Positions 53,982 through 62,907 of a stretch of DNA of 64,000 nt are shown here, piece after piece. Source of the stretch: an uncultured Bacteroides sp. (lineage in GTDB: Bacteria > Bacteroidota > Bacteroidia > Bacteroidales > UBA932); contig UQQM01000003.1 of assembly GCA_900543205.1 (NCBI GenBank), forward strand, positions 39,873 through 103,872, read 5' to 3'. The first letter of the stretch is position 1, and each line of letters begins with the position of its first letter. The translations under genes and the position numbers were made by a program. The notes below the pieces were generated by a model. It saw only the letters and a program-made list of their open reading frames with translations. It was not told where the DNA came from and made no database searches.

Positions 53982-54587
53982 GTGTCCGAGAAGAGTTTTC
54001 TCGTGGCCGGCCTCGGCAACATAGGAGCCGAATACGCCTCCACGAGACATAACATTGGATTCATGGTATTGGATGCCTGGGCTCAGGCATCCAATGTCTT
54101 GTTCTGTCCGGACCGCTACGGCGAGCTCGCGACGGTCCGCGAGAAAGGCAGGGAGTTCCACCTGCTCAAGCCGTCGACCTACATGAACCTGAGCGGGAAC
54201 GCTGTAAGGTACTGGATGCAGAAACTCGACCTCGCTCCGGAGCAGCTGATGGTGGTCTGCGACGACCTCAACCTTCCTTTCGGGTCCATACGCATGCGCA
54301 AGGCCGGAAGCGACGGAGGGCACAACGGGCTCAAGAACATCTGCGAGCTGCTCGGAACCCCCGCATTCCCGCGCTGCAGAATCGGCGTCGGACACGACTT
54401 CGCCGCAGGGGCCCAGATAGATTTCGTGCTCGGACATTTCACTGACGAACAGAAGGCGGAGCTTCCCGGAATAGCCGAAAAGGTCATAGCCGGAATAAAG
54501 ACATGGGGGCTCGCCGGCATGGAAACCGCCATGAACCAGCTGAACGTTCGCAAAAAAATCAACAAATCGCCCGATAACGGGCAATAA
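53982..54587 (+). CDS. pth: peptidyl-tRNA hydrolase
   Basis: A 201-residue enzyme that recycles peptidyl-tRNA. It starts with GTG. Motifs: AGLGNIGAEYASTRHNIGF with the catalytic His, KPSTYMNLSGNAV, and VVCDDLNLPFG followed by GGHNGLKN. It is paired with rplY, a common arrangement in bacteria. Confidence 0.95.
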   Translation: MSEKSFLVAGLGNIGAEYASTRHNIGFMVLDAWAQASNVLFCPDRYGELATVREKGREFHLLKPSTYMNLSGNAVRYWMQKLDLAPEQLMVVCDDLNLPFGSIRMRKAGSDGGHNGLKNICELLGTPAFPRCRIGVGHDFAAGAQIDFVLGHFTDEQKAELPGIAEKVIAGIKTWGLAGMETAMNQLNVRKKINKSPDNGQ

Positions 54588-54601
54588 ACAGCAATAATTT
54601 C

Positions 54602-54632
54602 TTTGCGGAAATTATTTTCTTTACTATCTTGC
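54602..54632 (+). promoter_or_regulatory. probable promoter of the H1-like gene
   Basis: TTTG at 54602-54605 and TATCTTGC at 54625-54632 (one T short of consensus), spaced by 19 nt, lie 45 nt before the start. Confidence 0.5.
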
Positions 54633-54677
54633 ACTCCGATAGCACGTTATTTCATTACCAATAAATAAATCAACATC

Positions 54678-54854
54678 ATGGAAGAACTCGTAAAAAGAAT
54701 CGGAGAGAATTATGCTCTCTTCAAGGAAAACGCGGACGCACAGGTAGCGAAGGGAAACAAGGCCGCCGGAGCAAGGGCCCGCAAGGCCGCTCTTGAGCTC
54801 ATGAAGGACCTCAAGGAGTTCCGCAAGGTATCTGTTGCAGAGACCAAAAAATAA
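54678..54854 (+). CDS. histone H1-like small basic protein
   Basis: A 58-residue protein rich in Lys and Ala (NKAAGARARKAALELMKDL, then EFRKVSV and a KK end), the recognisable Bacteroidota histone H1/Hc1-like family. It would bind and compact DNA. The gene is monocistronic, with its own promoter and a following hairpin. Confidence 0.85.
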   Translation: MEELVKRIGENYALFKENADAQVAKGNKAAGARARKAALELMKDLKEFRKVSVAETKK

Positions 54855-54934
54855 TCGGATTATTTTTCAGTTTTCCTGCAACGTTGCTGAAACCTCATGC
54901 ATCCTGGTTACAGGTTTAGGTTTTAGTACACGTC

Positions 54935-54968
54935 CAAGAGTCGGAAGCCGCGAGGTTGCCGGCTCTTT
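54935..54968 (+). terminator. possible terminator after the H1-like gene
   Basis: AAGAGTCGG pairs with CCGGCTCTT (one G-U) around a 14-nt loop, followed by a T-rich stretch. It overlaps the TTG that could start the M6 protease, arguing against that start. Confidence 0.5.
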
Positions 54969-54985
54969 GCTTCTATTTTGAGACG

Positions 54986-56692
54986 ATGGTACCCCAGCTG
55001 GCTATATTGCTCTCCGTCTTCAGGATGGTCGTGATTCCGGTTCAGTTTCAGGACAGGCAGTTCAGCTGCACCGAAGCCGAGCTGGAGCAGACCGTGCTCC
55101 TTGCCCAGGACTACTTCAACGACCAGTCCGGAGGAGAGACCGAATTCATCTTCGACCTCGCCCCGGCAGTCACGCTTTCCAAGCCATGCTCATACTACGG
55201 AAGCAACTATTCCGACCGCCGGGACGTACTGCTCTACGAAGCGGTCCGGGAAGCATGCAGCCTTGTCTCCGACAGGATTGATTTCTCGCTCTACGACAAC
55301 GACGCCGACGGATATGTCGACAACGTATTCATCCTTGCGGCCGGGCTCAGCGAGGCCGACGGCGCCTCGTCGGATAACATCTGGCCCCAGCAGGGGAAGA
55401 TGAGCGACTTCAAGGCGAGATTTTCAATGGACGGGAAGACCGTGGACAGTTTCGCGGTATCCTGCGAACTGGCGTCCGATTCCGGTCTGAACCCGAGACC
55501 GGCGGGGATAGGAGTCTTTTGCCACGAACTCGCCCATGTGTTCGGCCTGCACGACCTCTACGATACCGACGGGACCGAAAGCGGTGGCGAATCGGAGGGC
55601 CTGTGGAGCACTTCGCTGATGGACGAGGGCTGCAAGAACAGCGACGGGAACTGTCCTCCCAACCTCAACGCCCTGGACCTCGAGACTCTGGGGGCCGGTA
55701 CCATGGAGGAACTTGCGACAGGAGACTACAGGCTGGAACCCATCGACAGAAGCAGGCGCTACCTAAAATATGAAACCGGCATCGAGGGAGAGTACTTCCT
55801 CTTCGAATGCCGCGCCCCTGAAGGCTGGGACGCACCCCTTGGGACGGGAGGGCTACTGATATACCATATAGACAAATCCTCGAACCCGGCAGGTCTCTCG
55901 GACTATTACGGCAGGGAGCTCACGGCCTCGGAGCGCTGGGAATACGGTCAGATAAACTGCCGGCCAGACAGGCAGTGCGCCGAAATAGTTGCCGCCGGTT
56001 CCGGGACGGACGGCATCTCCGGACTGTTCTTCCCCAACGGAACCCGAGACAGCTTCGGCTCCGACACCGAACCATCGTTCCGCAGCTGGGGCGGAAAAGC
56101 TTCGGAGCTCGCCCTGATCGACATCTGCAGGAACGACGACGGAAGCGTCTCCTTCAGCGTGGTCAGGCCTGTCAGTATCAGCGGCACCACCGTCTTCCAG
56201 GACGCCGCGATAGTCAGCTGGGAGGTCGATGACAAGCTGAGCGAGAACCAGGGCTTCGAAATCGAGTGGACCGACGGAAGCGAGACCGGCGGAGTGAACG
56301 TCGCCGGCGACGCCAGGAGCTACACCATAGAAGGGCTCAACGCCCAGACGCCCTACAAGGTCACGGTCAGGCTCAGGCTTTCGGAACACCAGAAATTCTC
56401 CGCCGACACGAGCTTCATCACCAAGGTCTACAGGAAAGGAACCTATCCCTACATCTACCTGAGCGGGACTTCACGATATTCCGACGGCAGCTTCATGGCC
56501 GGCACGAAGATTCCCCTCAGGATATTCAACGCCAGCGGCGTGGCCCGCGTGGACTGGTTTTTCGACGGAGCCAGGATACAGGCCGGGTCCGACGGATTCT
56601 ACACCGTAACCCGCAGCGGCATGCTGAAAGCCGAAATCTTCTATGAAGACGGCAGCTCGGAACTGATAGTAAAGCAGATACGCATAAAATGA
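54986..56692 (+). CDS. M6-family metalloprotease with FnIII-like tail, N-terminus doubtful
   Basis: A protein of about 568 residues. The catalytic motif is HELAHVFGLHDLYD (HExxHxxGxxD), typical of immune-inhibitor-A-like M6 proteases, preceded by YFNDQSGGETEFIFD and DRIDFSLYDNDADGYVDNVF. After the protease, an FnIII-like domain (AIVSWEVDDKLSENQGFEIEW) and a C-terminal beta domain follow. M6 proteins normally have a signal peptide and propeptide; here only MVPQLAILLSVF precedes the conserved VIPVQF strand, so the 5' end may be truncated. A TTG at 54956 adds 10 residues but no better signal. Confidence 0.78.
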   Translation: MVPQLAILLSVFRMVVIPVQFQDRQFSCTEAELEQTVLLAQDYFNDQSGGETEFIFDLAPAVTLSKPCSYYGSNYSDRRDVLLYEAVREACSLVSDRIDFSLYDNDADGYVDNVFILAAGLSEADGASSDNIWPQQGKMSDFKARFSMDGKTVDSFAVSCELASDSGLNPRPAGIGVFCHELAHVFGLHDLYDTDGTESGGESEGLWSTSLMDEGCKNSDGNCPPNLNALDLETLGAGTMEELATGDYRLEPIDRSRRYLKYETGIEGEYFLFECRAPEGWDAPLGTGGLLIYHIDKSSNPAGLSDYYGRELTASERWEYGQINCRPDRQCAEIVAAGSGTDGISGLFFPNGTRDSFGSDTEPSFRSWGGKASELALIDICRNDDGSVSFSVVRPVSISGTTVFQDAAIVSWEVDDKLSENQGFEIEWTDGSETGGVNVAGDARSYTIEGLNAQTPYKVTVRLRLSEHQKFSADTSFITKVYRKGTYPYIYLSGTSRYSDGSFMAGTKIPLRIFNASGVARVDWFFDGARIQAGSDGFYTVTRSGMLKAEIFYEDGSSELIVKQIRIK

Positions 56693-57090
56693 GACGACTC
56701 GCAGCATTTCTGGCCATAGCCGTGCTCCTCTGCGGATGCAACGACACGAGAAGACGCAACGCCTTCGTCGAGAACAACGACATAAGGCTGCAGATAGGAA
56801 GCACCATACAGTTCCGCTACGATCCTCTGACTTGCCAGCTGGCGTTCAGCCGGGACCGCAGGGAATTCCGCGCACAGACCGACAACACCTCCGACTACTA
56901 TTCGATAGTGCTCTCGGAGATTCCGGCCAACATAGGGCAGAGGGTCAGCGGAGACCTGACATGGACCACCGAGACCGACATCCTCACGCGCGATGACCTG
57001 GACCTGGAGGTTCTCCGCATCGAGGGCGACCAGGTATGGCTCTGGAGCAGCTCCGGACGCACGGGAGTGATGATAAAGCTGCTGGAATGA
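56689..57090 (+). CDS. small lipoprotein of unknown function
   Basis: A 133-residue protein with a short signal peptide and lipobox (LLCGC-ND). The mature part is mostly beta (IRLQIGSTIQFRYDP, QVWLWSSSGRTGVMIKL). No family was recognised. It overlaps the M6 protease stop by 4 nt (ATGA), so it is probably a partner or inhibitor of that enzyme; this is a guess from position only. Confidence 0.65.
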   Translation: MRRLAAFLAIAVLLCGCNDTRRRNAFVENNDIRLQIGSTIQFRYDPLTCQLAFSRDRREFRAQTDNTSDYYSIVLSEIPANIGQRVSGDLTWTTETDILTRDDLDLEVLRIEGDQVWLWSSSGRTGVMIKLLE

Positions 57091-57092
57091 AA

Positions 57093-57121
57093 AACGGGGA
57101 TGGCCTTCCGGGCCACCCCCT
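57093..57121 (-). terminator. tpiA terminator
   Basis: GGGG-a-TGGCC pairs with GGCCA-CCCC around TTCCGG; on the minus strand it is followed by GTTTTT, as expected for termination after tpiA. Confidence 0.7.
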
Positions 57122-57145
57122 CTCGTTATCATCTCCCAGACCTGA

Positions 57146-57901
57146 TCAGAAGGACAGGGCTATCTGGATGAAGTCGTCCGCCTTGAGGGCAGCACCGCCG
57201 ATAAGGCCTCCGTCGATGTCGGGCTGGGCGAAGAGCTCCTTTGCGTTGGAAGGCTTGCATGAGCCGCCGTAGAGAATGGTGGTGTCGTCAGCGACCTCCT
57301 GGCCGAACTTCTCGGCCAGAACCTTGCGGATGTGCGCATGGATTTCCTCGGCCTGCTCGGCTGTGGCGGTCTTGCCGGTTCCGATGGCCCATACGGGTTC
57401 GTATGCCACGATAACCTTCTTCATGTCCTCAGCGGTGAAGTTGTAGAGCACGTTCTTCACCTGGGCGGAGCATACGTCGAAGTGCTTGCCGGCCTCCCTC
57501 TCGTCGAGGTTCTCACCGACGCAGAGAATCACGCCGAGTCCGCCCGCAAGGGCCAGCTTCACCTTCTCGACGAGCTTCCCGTCGGTCTCTCCGTAATACT
57601 GGCGGCGCTCGGAATGTCCGAGTATGGTCCACTGGCAGCCCACAGCCTTGAGCATGTCGACTGAAACCTCTCCAGTATAGGCGCCCTTCTCATGGTCGGC
57701 GCAATTCTGTGCGGAAAGCTCCACTCCGGAACCGGCGAGGGCCTTGCCTACGGCGCAGAGATGGGTGAAGGGAGGGGCTACGATGAGACCTACTCCGGCA
57801 GGCACCTTGGACGCACCCTCGGCCACGGCTTTTGCAAGTTCGACTCCATCGGGCTTGGTAGTGTTCATCTTCCAGTTGCCCGCAACGATTTTCTTTCTCA
57901 T
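57146..57901 (-). CDS. tpiA: triosephosphate isomerase
   Basis: A 251-residue glycolytic enzyme interconverting DHAP and glyceraldehyde-3-phosphate. Motifs: AGNWKMN with the catalytic Lys, ILGHSERRQYYGE with His, AYEPVWAIGTGKTATAEQ with the catalytic Glu, and the phosphate-binding YGGSCKPSNAKEL and LIGGAALK. The ATG at 57901 is preferred over a TTG two codons upstream. Confidence 0.97.
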   Translation of the reverse strand: MRKKIVAGNWKMNTTKPDGVELAKAVAEGASKVPAGVGLIVAPPFTHLCAVGKALAGSGVELSAQNCADHEKGAYTGEVSVDMLKAVGCQWTILGHSERRQYYGETDGKLVEKVKLALAGGLGVILCVGENLDEREAGKHFDVCSAQVKNVLYNFTAEDMKKVIVAYEPVWAIGTGKTATAEQAEEIHAHIRKVLAEKFGQEVADDTTILYGGSCKPSNAKELFAQPDIDGGLIGGAALKADDFIQIALSF

Positions 57902-57990
57902 TTCCAATATGTTTTATATGTTCGTACTGATTTCGGACCATGAATTTTCAAATCCTTGCGAATTTCGTCATTTTTCGTGAAAAGAAAAAG

Positions 57991-57998
57991 TATCTTTG
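57991..57998 (+). promoter_or_regulatory. -7 promoter element of the tyrS operon
   Basis: TATCTTTG at 57991-57998, 31 nt before the tyrS ATG; the -33 region shows only TTTC-type matches. Confidence 0.65.
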
Positions 57999-58029
57999 CA
58001 CAATCAACTGAAAAACGGAAACAGACTAC

Positions 58030-59322
58030 ATGAAAAATTTTGTTGAAGAACTGAAATGGAGGGGAATGATCCACGACATCATGCCCGGCACTGAGGAAGA
58101 GCTCATGAAAGGCCCTGCATCCGCCTACGTCGGCATCGACCCCACCGGAGACTCGCTGCATATCGGGCACCTCGTCAGCATCATGATACTCAAGCACTTC
58201 CAGGCATGCGGCCATAAACCTTACGCCCTCGTGGGAGGGGCCACCGGCATGATAGGCGACCCTTCGATGAAGAGCAAGGAACGCAACCTCCTCGACGAGG
58301 CCACCCTCGCCCACAACGTGGAGTGCATCAAGGCCCAGCTCGCCAAGTTCCTGGACTTCAATTCGGACGCGCCCAACAAGGCGGAGCTCGTCAACAACTA
58401 CGACTGGATGAAGGACTACAGCTTCATCGACTTCACCAGGGACATAGGCAAGATGATCACCGTGAACTACATGATGAGCAAGGATTCGGTCAAGAAGAGG
58501 CTCAGCCGCGATTCATCCGAAGGCATGTCCTTCACCGAATTCTCATACCAGCTGCTCCAGGGCTACGATTTCCTCTACCTCTACCAGCACAGGAACGTCA
58601 GGCTCCAGCTCGGAGGCGCCGACCAGTGGGGCAACATCACCACCGGCACCGAGCTCATACGCCGCAGCTGCGGAGGCCAGGCCTACGCCCTCACCTGCCC
58701 GCTGATCACCAAGGCCGACGGCGGCAAGTTCGGCAAGACCGAGAAAGGCAACATCTGGCTCGACCCCGAGCGCACCTCGCCCTACCAGTTCTACCAGTTC
58801 TGGCTCAACGTCAGTGACGAAGACGCCGAGCGCTACATAAAGATATTCACGATGCTTGACCGCGAAACCATCGAGGCCGCCGTCGCCGCGCACAGGGAAT
58901 GTCCCGAGCGCAGGGAGCTCCAGCAGCTTCTGGCGAAAGAGGTCACCGTGATGGTCCACGGGCAGGAAGGCTACGACATGGCAGTCAAGGCCAGCCGCAT
59001 GCTCTTCGGCAAATCGACGGCCGAGGAGCTCCGCAGCCTCGACGAGAAGACCTTCCTCGCCGTATTCGACGGCGTGCCTTCGTTCAGCCTCGACAGGAGC
59101 AGGCTCCCCCTCGGCATACTCGACGCCCTGGCCGTGGAGACCTCCATCTTCCCCTCGAAAGGCGAAGCCCGCAAGATGATTCAGCAGAACGGGCTCAGCA
59201 TCAACAAGGAGAAATTCACCGACATCGCGGGACAGCTGACCGAAGCCGACGTGATCGACGGGAAATACATACTCGTGCAGAAAGGCAAGAAGGACTATTA
59301 CATAATCAGCATCAATGGATAA
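58030..59322 (+). CDS. tyrS: tyrosyl-tRNA synthetase
   Basis: A 430-residue class I synthetase. HIGH is in [10 protein letters not shown], the KMSKS equivalent is KFGKTEKG, and the tyrosine pocket shows [10 protein letters not shown] and [12 protein letters not shown]-terminal S4-like RNA-binding domain follows ([17 protein letters not shown]). Its end overlaps rbfA by 8 nt. Confidence 0.97.
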   Translation: MKNFVEELKWRGMIHDIMPGTEEELMKGPASAYVGIDPTGDSLHIGHLVSIMILKHFQACGHKPYALVGGATGMIGDPSMKSKERNLLDEATLAHNVECIKAQLAKFLDFNSDAPNKAELVNNYDWMKDYSFIDFTRDIGKMITVNYMMSKDSVKKRLSRDSSEGMSFTEFSYQLLQGYDFLYLYQHRNVRLQLGGADQWGNITTGTELIRRSCGGQAYALTCPLITKADGGKFGKTEKGNIWLDPERTSPYQFYQFWLNVSDEDAERYIKIFTMLDRETIEAAVAAHRECPERRELQQLLAKEVTVMVHGQEGYDMAVKASRMLFGKSTAEELRSLDEKTFLAVFDGVPSFSLDRSRLPLGILDALAVETSIFPSKGEARKMIQQNGLSINKEKFTDIAGQLTEADVIDGKYILVQKGKKDYYIISING

Positions 59323-59662
59323 GCCTGCAAGTACACGACAGCTCAAGGTGGCGAGGGAGCTGCAGCGCGACCTTGCCGAAATCATACGCGGGAAAGGCAT
59401 GGCGATGTTCGCCGGAAGCCTGGTCACGGTCAGCGAAGTCCGCATCAGCCCCGACCTCAGCATAGCCAAGGTCTTCGTGAGCATATTCCCGTCGGACAAG
59501 GCGCAGCAGGTTCTCGAGATACTCGAGGACAACAAGAAGGCGATACGCGGAGAACTCGGCCGCAAGGTCGCATCGCAGCTGCGCATAGTGCCCGAATTCA
59601 GCTTCATGCTCGACAGTTCGCTGGACTATGCCGAACATATCGACGAGCTGCTGAAGAAATAG
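59315..59662 (+). CDS. rbfA: 30S ribosome-binding factor A
   Basis: A 115-residue KH-fold factor for 16S 5'-end maturation and cold adaptation. Typical segments are [39 protein letters not shown] and [25 protein letters not shown]. It overlaps tyrS by 8 nt, and the permease gene starts directly at the next base after its stop. Confidence 0.92.
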   Translation: MDKPASTRQLKVARELQRDLAEIIRGKGMAMFAGSLVTVSEVRISPDLSIAKVFVSIFPSDKAQQVLEILEDNKKAIRGELGRKVASQLRIVPEFSFMLDSSLDYAEHIDELLKK

Positions 59663-60856
59663 GTGGACGCCGCATTCTACATAGCCAGACGCTATCTCCT
59701 TGCCAGGAAATCGCATAACGTAATCAATGTGATTTCCGCGATCAGCGCGGCCGGCATGGCCATAGGCACCGCCGCACTGATACTGATACTCTCGGTATAC
59801 AACGGCTTCGACCGCATCATCGAAAGCAACCTTTCGGACCTCGACCCGGACGTGCTGGTGACTCCTGCCGACGGAAGGCGCTTCACCCCGGCTCCGGAGC
59901 TGCTCGGGAGCCTGTCAGCGGACGGACGCGTCAGCGGCATATCCTGCGTGCTCGAGGAGAACGTGCTGCTGGTCTACGGAGAACGCCAGGGCATCGCGCT
60001 CGCAAAGGGAGTGGACCGGCAATATGTGCAGGACTCCCCTCTTTCCTCCCATGTCACCGCCGGTGAGTTCTCGCTGGAATTCGGCGATGTCGAACAGGCG
60101 GCGGTCGGAGCCGGGCTCGCCCGCGAGATGGGCATCAACCCCCGCTTCCTCGACAAGCTGAAGCTCTGCTATCCGAGGTCCGGAGCAGGCAATCCGCTTG
60201 CAGGCCCGGCATCCTCGCTCGGAAGCGTGAGCGTCGTGCCCTCGTGCCTGTTCAGCATAGACTCGGAAACCGACGCGGGCACTGTCATAGTCCCGATTGA
60301 AACGATGCGGCGGCTCCTCGGCGAAGACAGCGCGGTCACCGGAATAGAATTGCGGACCTCCGTCCCGGCGGACAGGAAGATGCTGCGCGAAATAGGCTCG
60401 CTAGCTGGGCCCGGATTCAAGGTGCTCGACCGCGAGATGCAGAGGCCGGCCATATACCGCATGATGAAATACGAGAAGCTGGCAATCTACTCCATACTCA
60501 TATTCGTGGTAGTAATCGTTGCCTTCAACATCTTCGGCTCACTTTCGATGCTGAAGATAGAGAAGAGCGGCGACATGATGACCCTGAAGGCCATGGGCGC
60601 GACCGGTCGTTTCACGAGGCGCATCTTCGTCTTCGAAGGCTGGCTGGTCTCGCTATCGGGGCTGGCCGCCGGGCTGCTGGCCGGGATCTCCGCAGCGCTG
60701 CTGCAGCAGCATTTCGGGCTCGTCAACATGCCCGGGGGCTTCATGGTTTCGGCCTATCCCTGCGTACTCGAAGCGGGCGACGTGCTGATGACCGCAGGCG
60801 GGGTGGCACTCACCGGCTTCCTGATTTCGCTTCTCGCCGCACGCGGAAAAAGCTGA
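59663..60856 (+). CDS. FtsX-like ABC permease (LolC/LolE type)
   Basis: A 397-residue membrane protein with GTG start directly after rbfA. One membrane helix near residues 20-45 (AAGMAIGTAALILILSVYNGF), a periplasmic domain of about 230 residues, then three helices with the MacB/FtsX signature MLKIEKSGDMMTLKAMGAT. LolC/E proteins extract lipoproteins from the inner membrane with LolD, which is not in this window. Confidence 0.88.
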   Translation: MDAAFYIARRYLLARKSHNVINVISAISAAGMAIGTAALILILSVYNGFDRIIESNLSDLDPDVLVTPADGRRFTPAPELLGSLSADGRVSGISCVLEENVLLVYGERQGIALAKGVDRQYVQDSPLSSHVTAGEFSLEFGDVEQAAVGAGLAREMGINPRFLDKLKLCYPRSGAGNPLAGPASSLGSVSVVPSCLFSIDSETDAGTVIVPIETMRRLLGEDSAVTGIELRTSVPADRKMLREIGSLAGPGFKVLDREMQRPAIYRMMKYEKLAIYSILIFVVVIVAFNIFGSLSMLKIEKSGDMMTLKAMGATGRFTRRIFVFEGWLVSLSGLAAGLLAGISAALLQQHFGLVNMPGGFMVSAYPCVLEAGDVLMTAGGVALTGFLISLLAARGKS

Positions 60857-60901
60857 AATCTTGATAAAGTTCAAACAGTTTCTTAACTTCGTCTTTTCAC
60901 A

Positions 60902-61903
60902 ATGGGAGAAGAAAGGAAAATATATCCGCTGAAATTCTGTTCGATACGCGATGAGCGCCCATGGGGGTACGAGGAATTCAAGCTTGCGGACCTCGGCTAC
61001 AAAGACTCGCTGATACGCGAGGGATGGCTCGCCGGCAACAGCATGGGCGAGCTCATGGACACCTACATCGACAGGATAGTCGGAGACACGGTCTACGAAT
61101 ACTACGGGCGCCAGTTCCCCGTATGCGTCCGCCTGCTCAGGCTCACGGGGAGAATGCCGCTCCAGGTCCATCCCGACGACGAGACCGCGGAGCAGCGCTA
61201 CGACCTCCTCGGCAAGGAAAAGCTGTGGTACATCCTGAAGGCCGGGAAAGGCGGAAGGCTGCACATAGGCTTCCGCAAGGACACGGACGCAGGTGCGTTC
61301 TGCGAAAACTGCGGAGCGGACAGGGCGGACACGATGCTCACGGACATCGTTCCCGTGGAAGGACAGAGCTTCCTGATTCCGGCCGGGACTCCGCACTGCG
61401 CGGACGGAGAGCTGGAGATTCTGGAAATCGCCGAGTCCTCGCCCCTCGACTTCTGCCTGCACGGCAGGGGCATGGAAGTGTCCGAAGACCAGTTCGACCC
61501 GTCACTGGGCTTCACCGATGCCCTGGACTTCATATCTTACAGGAAATATGTCCCGGACAACGGCAGGGGCGCTGTTCTCGCCGAGATACCACAATTCTCG
61601 ATAAGGAAGCTGGAACTCGGTTCTCCGACCGTCTTCAGGGGACACGGGGACAGCGACTCATTCGTGCTGTTCAGCTGCGTCCGAGGAAAGGCGGAGTTCC
61701 AGATTCCCGGGGATGGTGGAGCACCCGAATGCTTCAGCCTGGAGTACGGCGACAGCCTGCTAGTCCCGGCAGAATGCAGGGACTTCAACCTGGTCCCCAT
61801 GGACAGGGACACCGTCCTGCTCCAGACGACCAATTCCAGAATCGAACCCGACAAGTACATCGACCCGGACGTTCCCGCCGAACTGCCCGGACAAGCTGCC
61901 TGA
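60902..61903 (+). CDS. manA: mannose-6-phosphate isomerase, class I
   Basis: A 333-residue cupin enzyme interconverting mannose-6-phosphate and fructose-6-phosphate. Zinc-site motifs are visible: PLQVHPDDETAE (His), KEKLWYILKAG (Glu/Lys area), and SFLIPAGTPHCADGELEILEI. The early RPWG motif is present (DERPWGYEEF). A near-consensus -7 element (TAACTTCG) lies just upstream. Confidence 0.9.
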   Translation: MGEERKIYPLKFCSIRDERPWGYEEFKLADLGYKDSLIREGWLAGNSMGELMDTYIDRIVGDTVYEYYGRQFPVCVRLLRLTGRMPLQVHPDDETAEQRYDLLGKEKLWYILKAGKGGRLHIGFRKDTDAGAFCENCGADRADTMLTDIVPVEGQSFLIPAGTPHCADGELEILEIAESSPLDFCLHGRGMEVSEDQFDPSLGFTDALDFISYRKYVPDNGRGAVLAEIPQFSIRKLELGSPTVFRGHGDSDSFVLFSCVRGKAEFQIPGDGGAPECFSLEYGDSLLVPAECRDFNLVPMDRDTVLLQTTNSRIEPDKYIDPDVPAELPGQAA

Positions 61904-61923
61904 AAACCGAAAAACAAATAACG

Positions 61924-62496
61924 ATGAAAGGAGTTAACATATTTCTGGCCGACGGCTTCGAGGATGTCGAAGCTCTCGCGACCAACGACGTTCTCCGCAG
62001 AGGAGGGGTCAATACCGGACTCATCTCCATTTCCGACGAGCCTTTCGTACAGTCGTCGCACGGAGTGACCGTGGGTGCGGAGGAAATGCTCTGCAACCTT
62101 GTCATAGACCACGAAGGCACCTGCGGAAAGGACTTCATGATATTCCCCGGAGGCATGCCCGGCTCAACGAAGCTCGCGGAATGCAGGCCTCTCATCAAGG
62201 CCATGAAGGAGCATTATGCCGCCGGCGGCTCGCTCGCCGCGATCTGCGCGGCGCCCGGGCTTGTGCTCAGCCAGCTTGACGGGCTCGAGGGACTCCGCTT
62301 CACCTGCTTCGAAGGCTTCCAGGACAAGCTGCTGGCCAAAGGAGCCGAATACCTGACGGAACCCGCCGTGCGCTGCGGACGCATAATCACCGGACGCTCC
62401 GCCGGCCACGCCGTGAGCTTCGCCCTGGAGATACTCAAGGCCATCAAGGGCGAGGAGAGCTGCGCATCAGTACATCACGCGATGTATCTCTATTGA
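61924..62496 (+). CDS. DJ-1/PfpI family protein
   Basis: A 190-residue protein of the DJ-1/ThiJ/YajL branch. The nucleophile-elbow motif is LAAICAAPGLVL with the reactive Cys, FLADGFEDVEALATND carries the conserved Glu, and FPGGMPGSTKLAE is typical. These proteins act as chaperones, glyoxalases or deglycases; the activity here cannot be assigned. It starts 20 nt after manA, and its stop overlaps the S4 gene start by 1 nt. Confidence 0.9.
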   Translation: MKGVNIFLADGFEDVEALATNDVLRRGGVNTGLISISDEPFVQSSHGVTVGAEEMLCNLVIDHEGTCGKDFMIFPGGMPGSTKLAECRPLIKAMKEHYAAGGSLAAICAAPGLVLSQLDGLEGLRFTCFEGFQDKLLAKGAEYLTEPAVRCGRIITGRSAGHAVSFALEILKAIKGEESCASVHHAMYLY

Positions 62497-62879
62497 TGGA
62501 CAGCGTAAGGATAGACAAATACCTTTAGGCGATCCGGGTCTTCAAGACCAGGAGTGACGCCGCCGACGCCTGCAACGGCAACAAGGTCAAGCTCAACGGA
62601 GTGAACGCCAAGGCCGCGAAAGCCGTGAAGCCCGGCGACACCATCGAGGTGCGCAGAGGCTCGGCCCTGCTCAGCTACAGGGTCGTCAAGCTCAGCGAGA
62701 GCAGGATGGGGGCGGCCCTCGTGCCGGATTTCGCCGAGAATCTTACTCCCCTGGAGGAGCTCGAGAAGCTGAGACCTCCCAAGGAGACCATAGTCCTGCA
62801 GAGGGACAAGGGCAGCGGCCGGCCCACGAAGAAGGAGCGCCGGCAGCTCGAGGACCTGATGGACGCAATCGATTTCTAG
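62496..62879 (+). pseudogene. S4-domain heat-shock protein gene (hslR type) with an amber codon
   Basis: The 128-codon frame would encode a ribosome-associated S4 RNA-binding protein of the Hsp15 type, important for recycling stalled 50S subunits. Codon 11 (62526-62528) is TAG exactly where the family has Trp (RIDKYL-W-AIRVFKTRS), a single G-to-A change from TGG. The rest, SDAADACNGNKVKLNG and the basic tail, is intact. Other genes here use TAG as a normal stop. It may be a recent nonsense mutation or a sequencing error; internal initiation at GTG 62601 would lose the S4 core. Confidence 0.85.
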
Positions 62880-62907
62880 AACATTCTTTTAAAAAGATAC
62901 GACAGAC

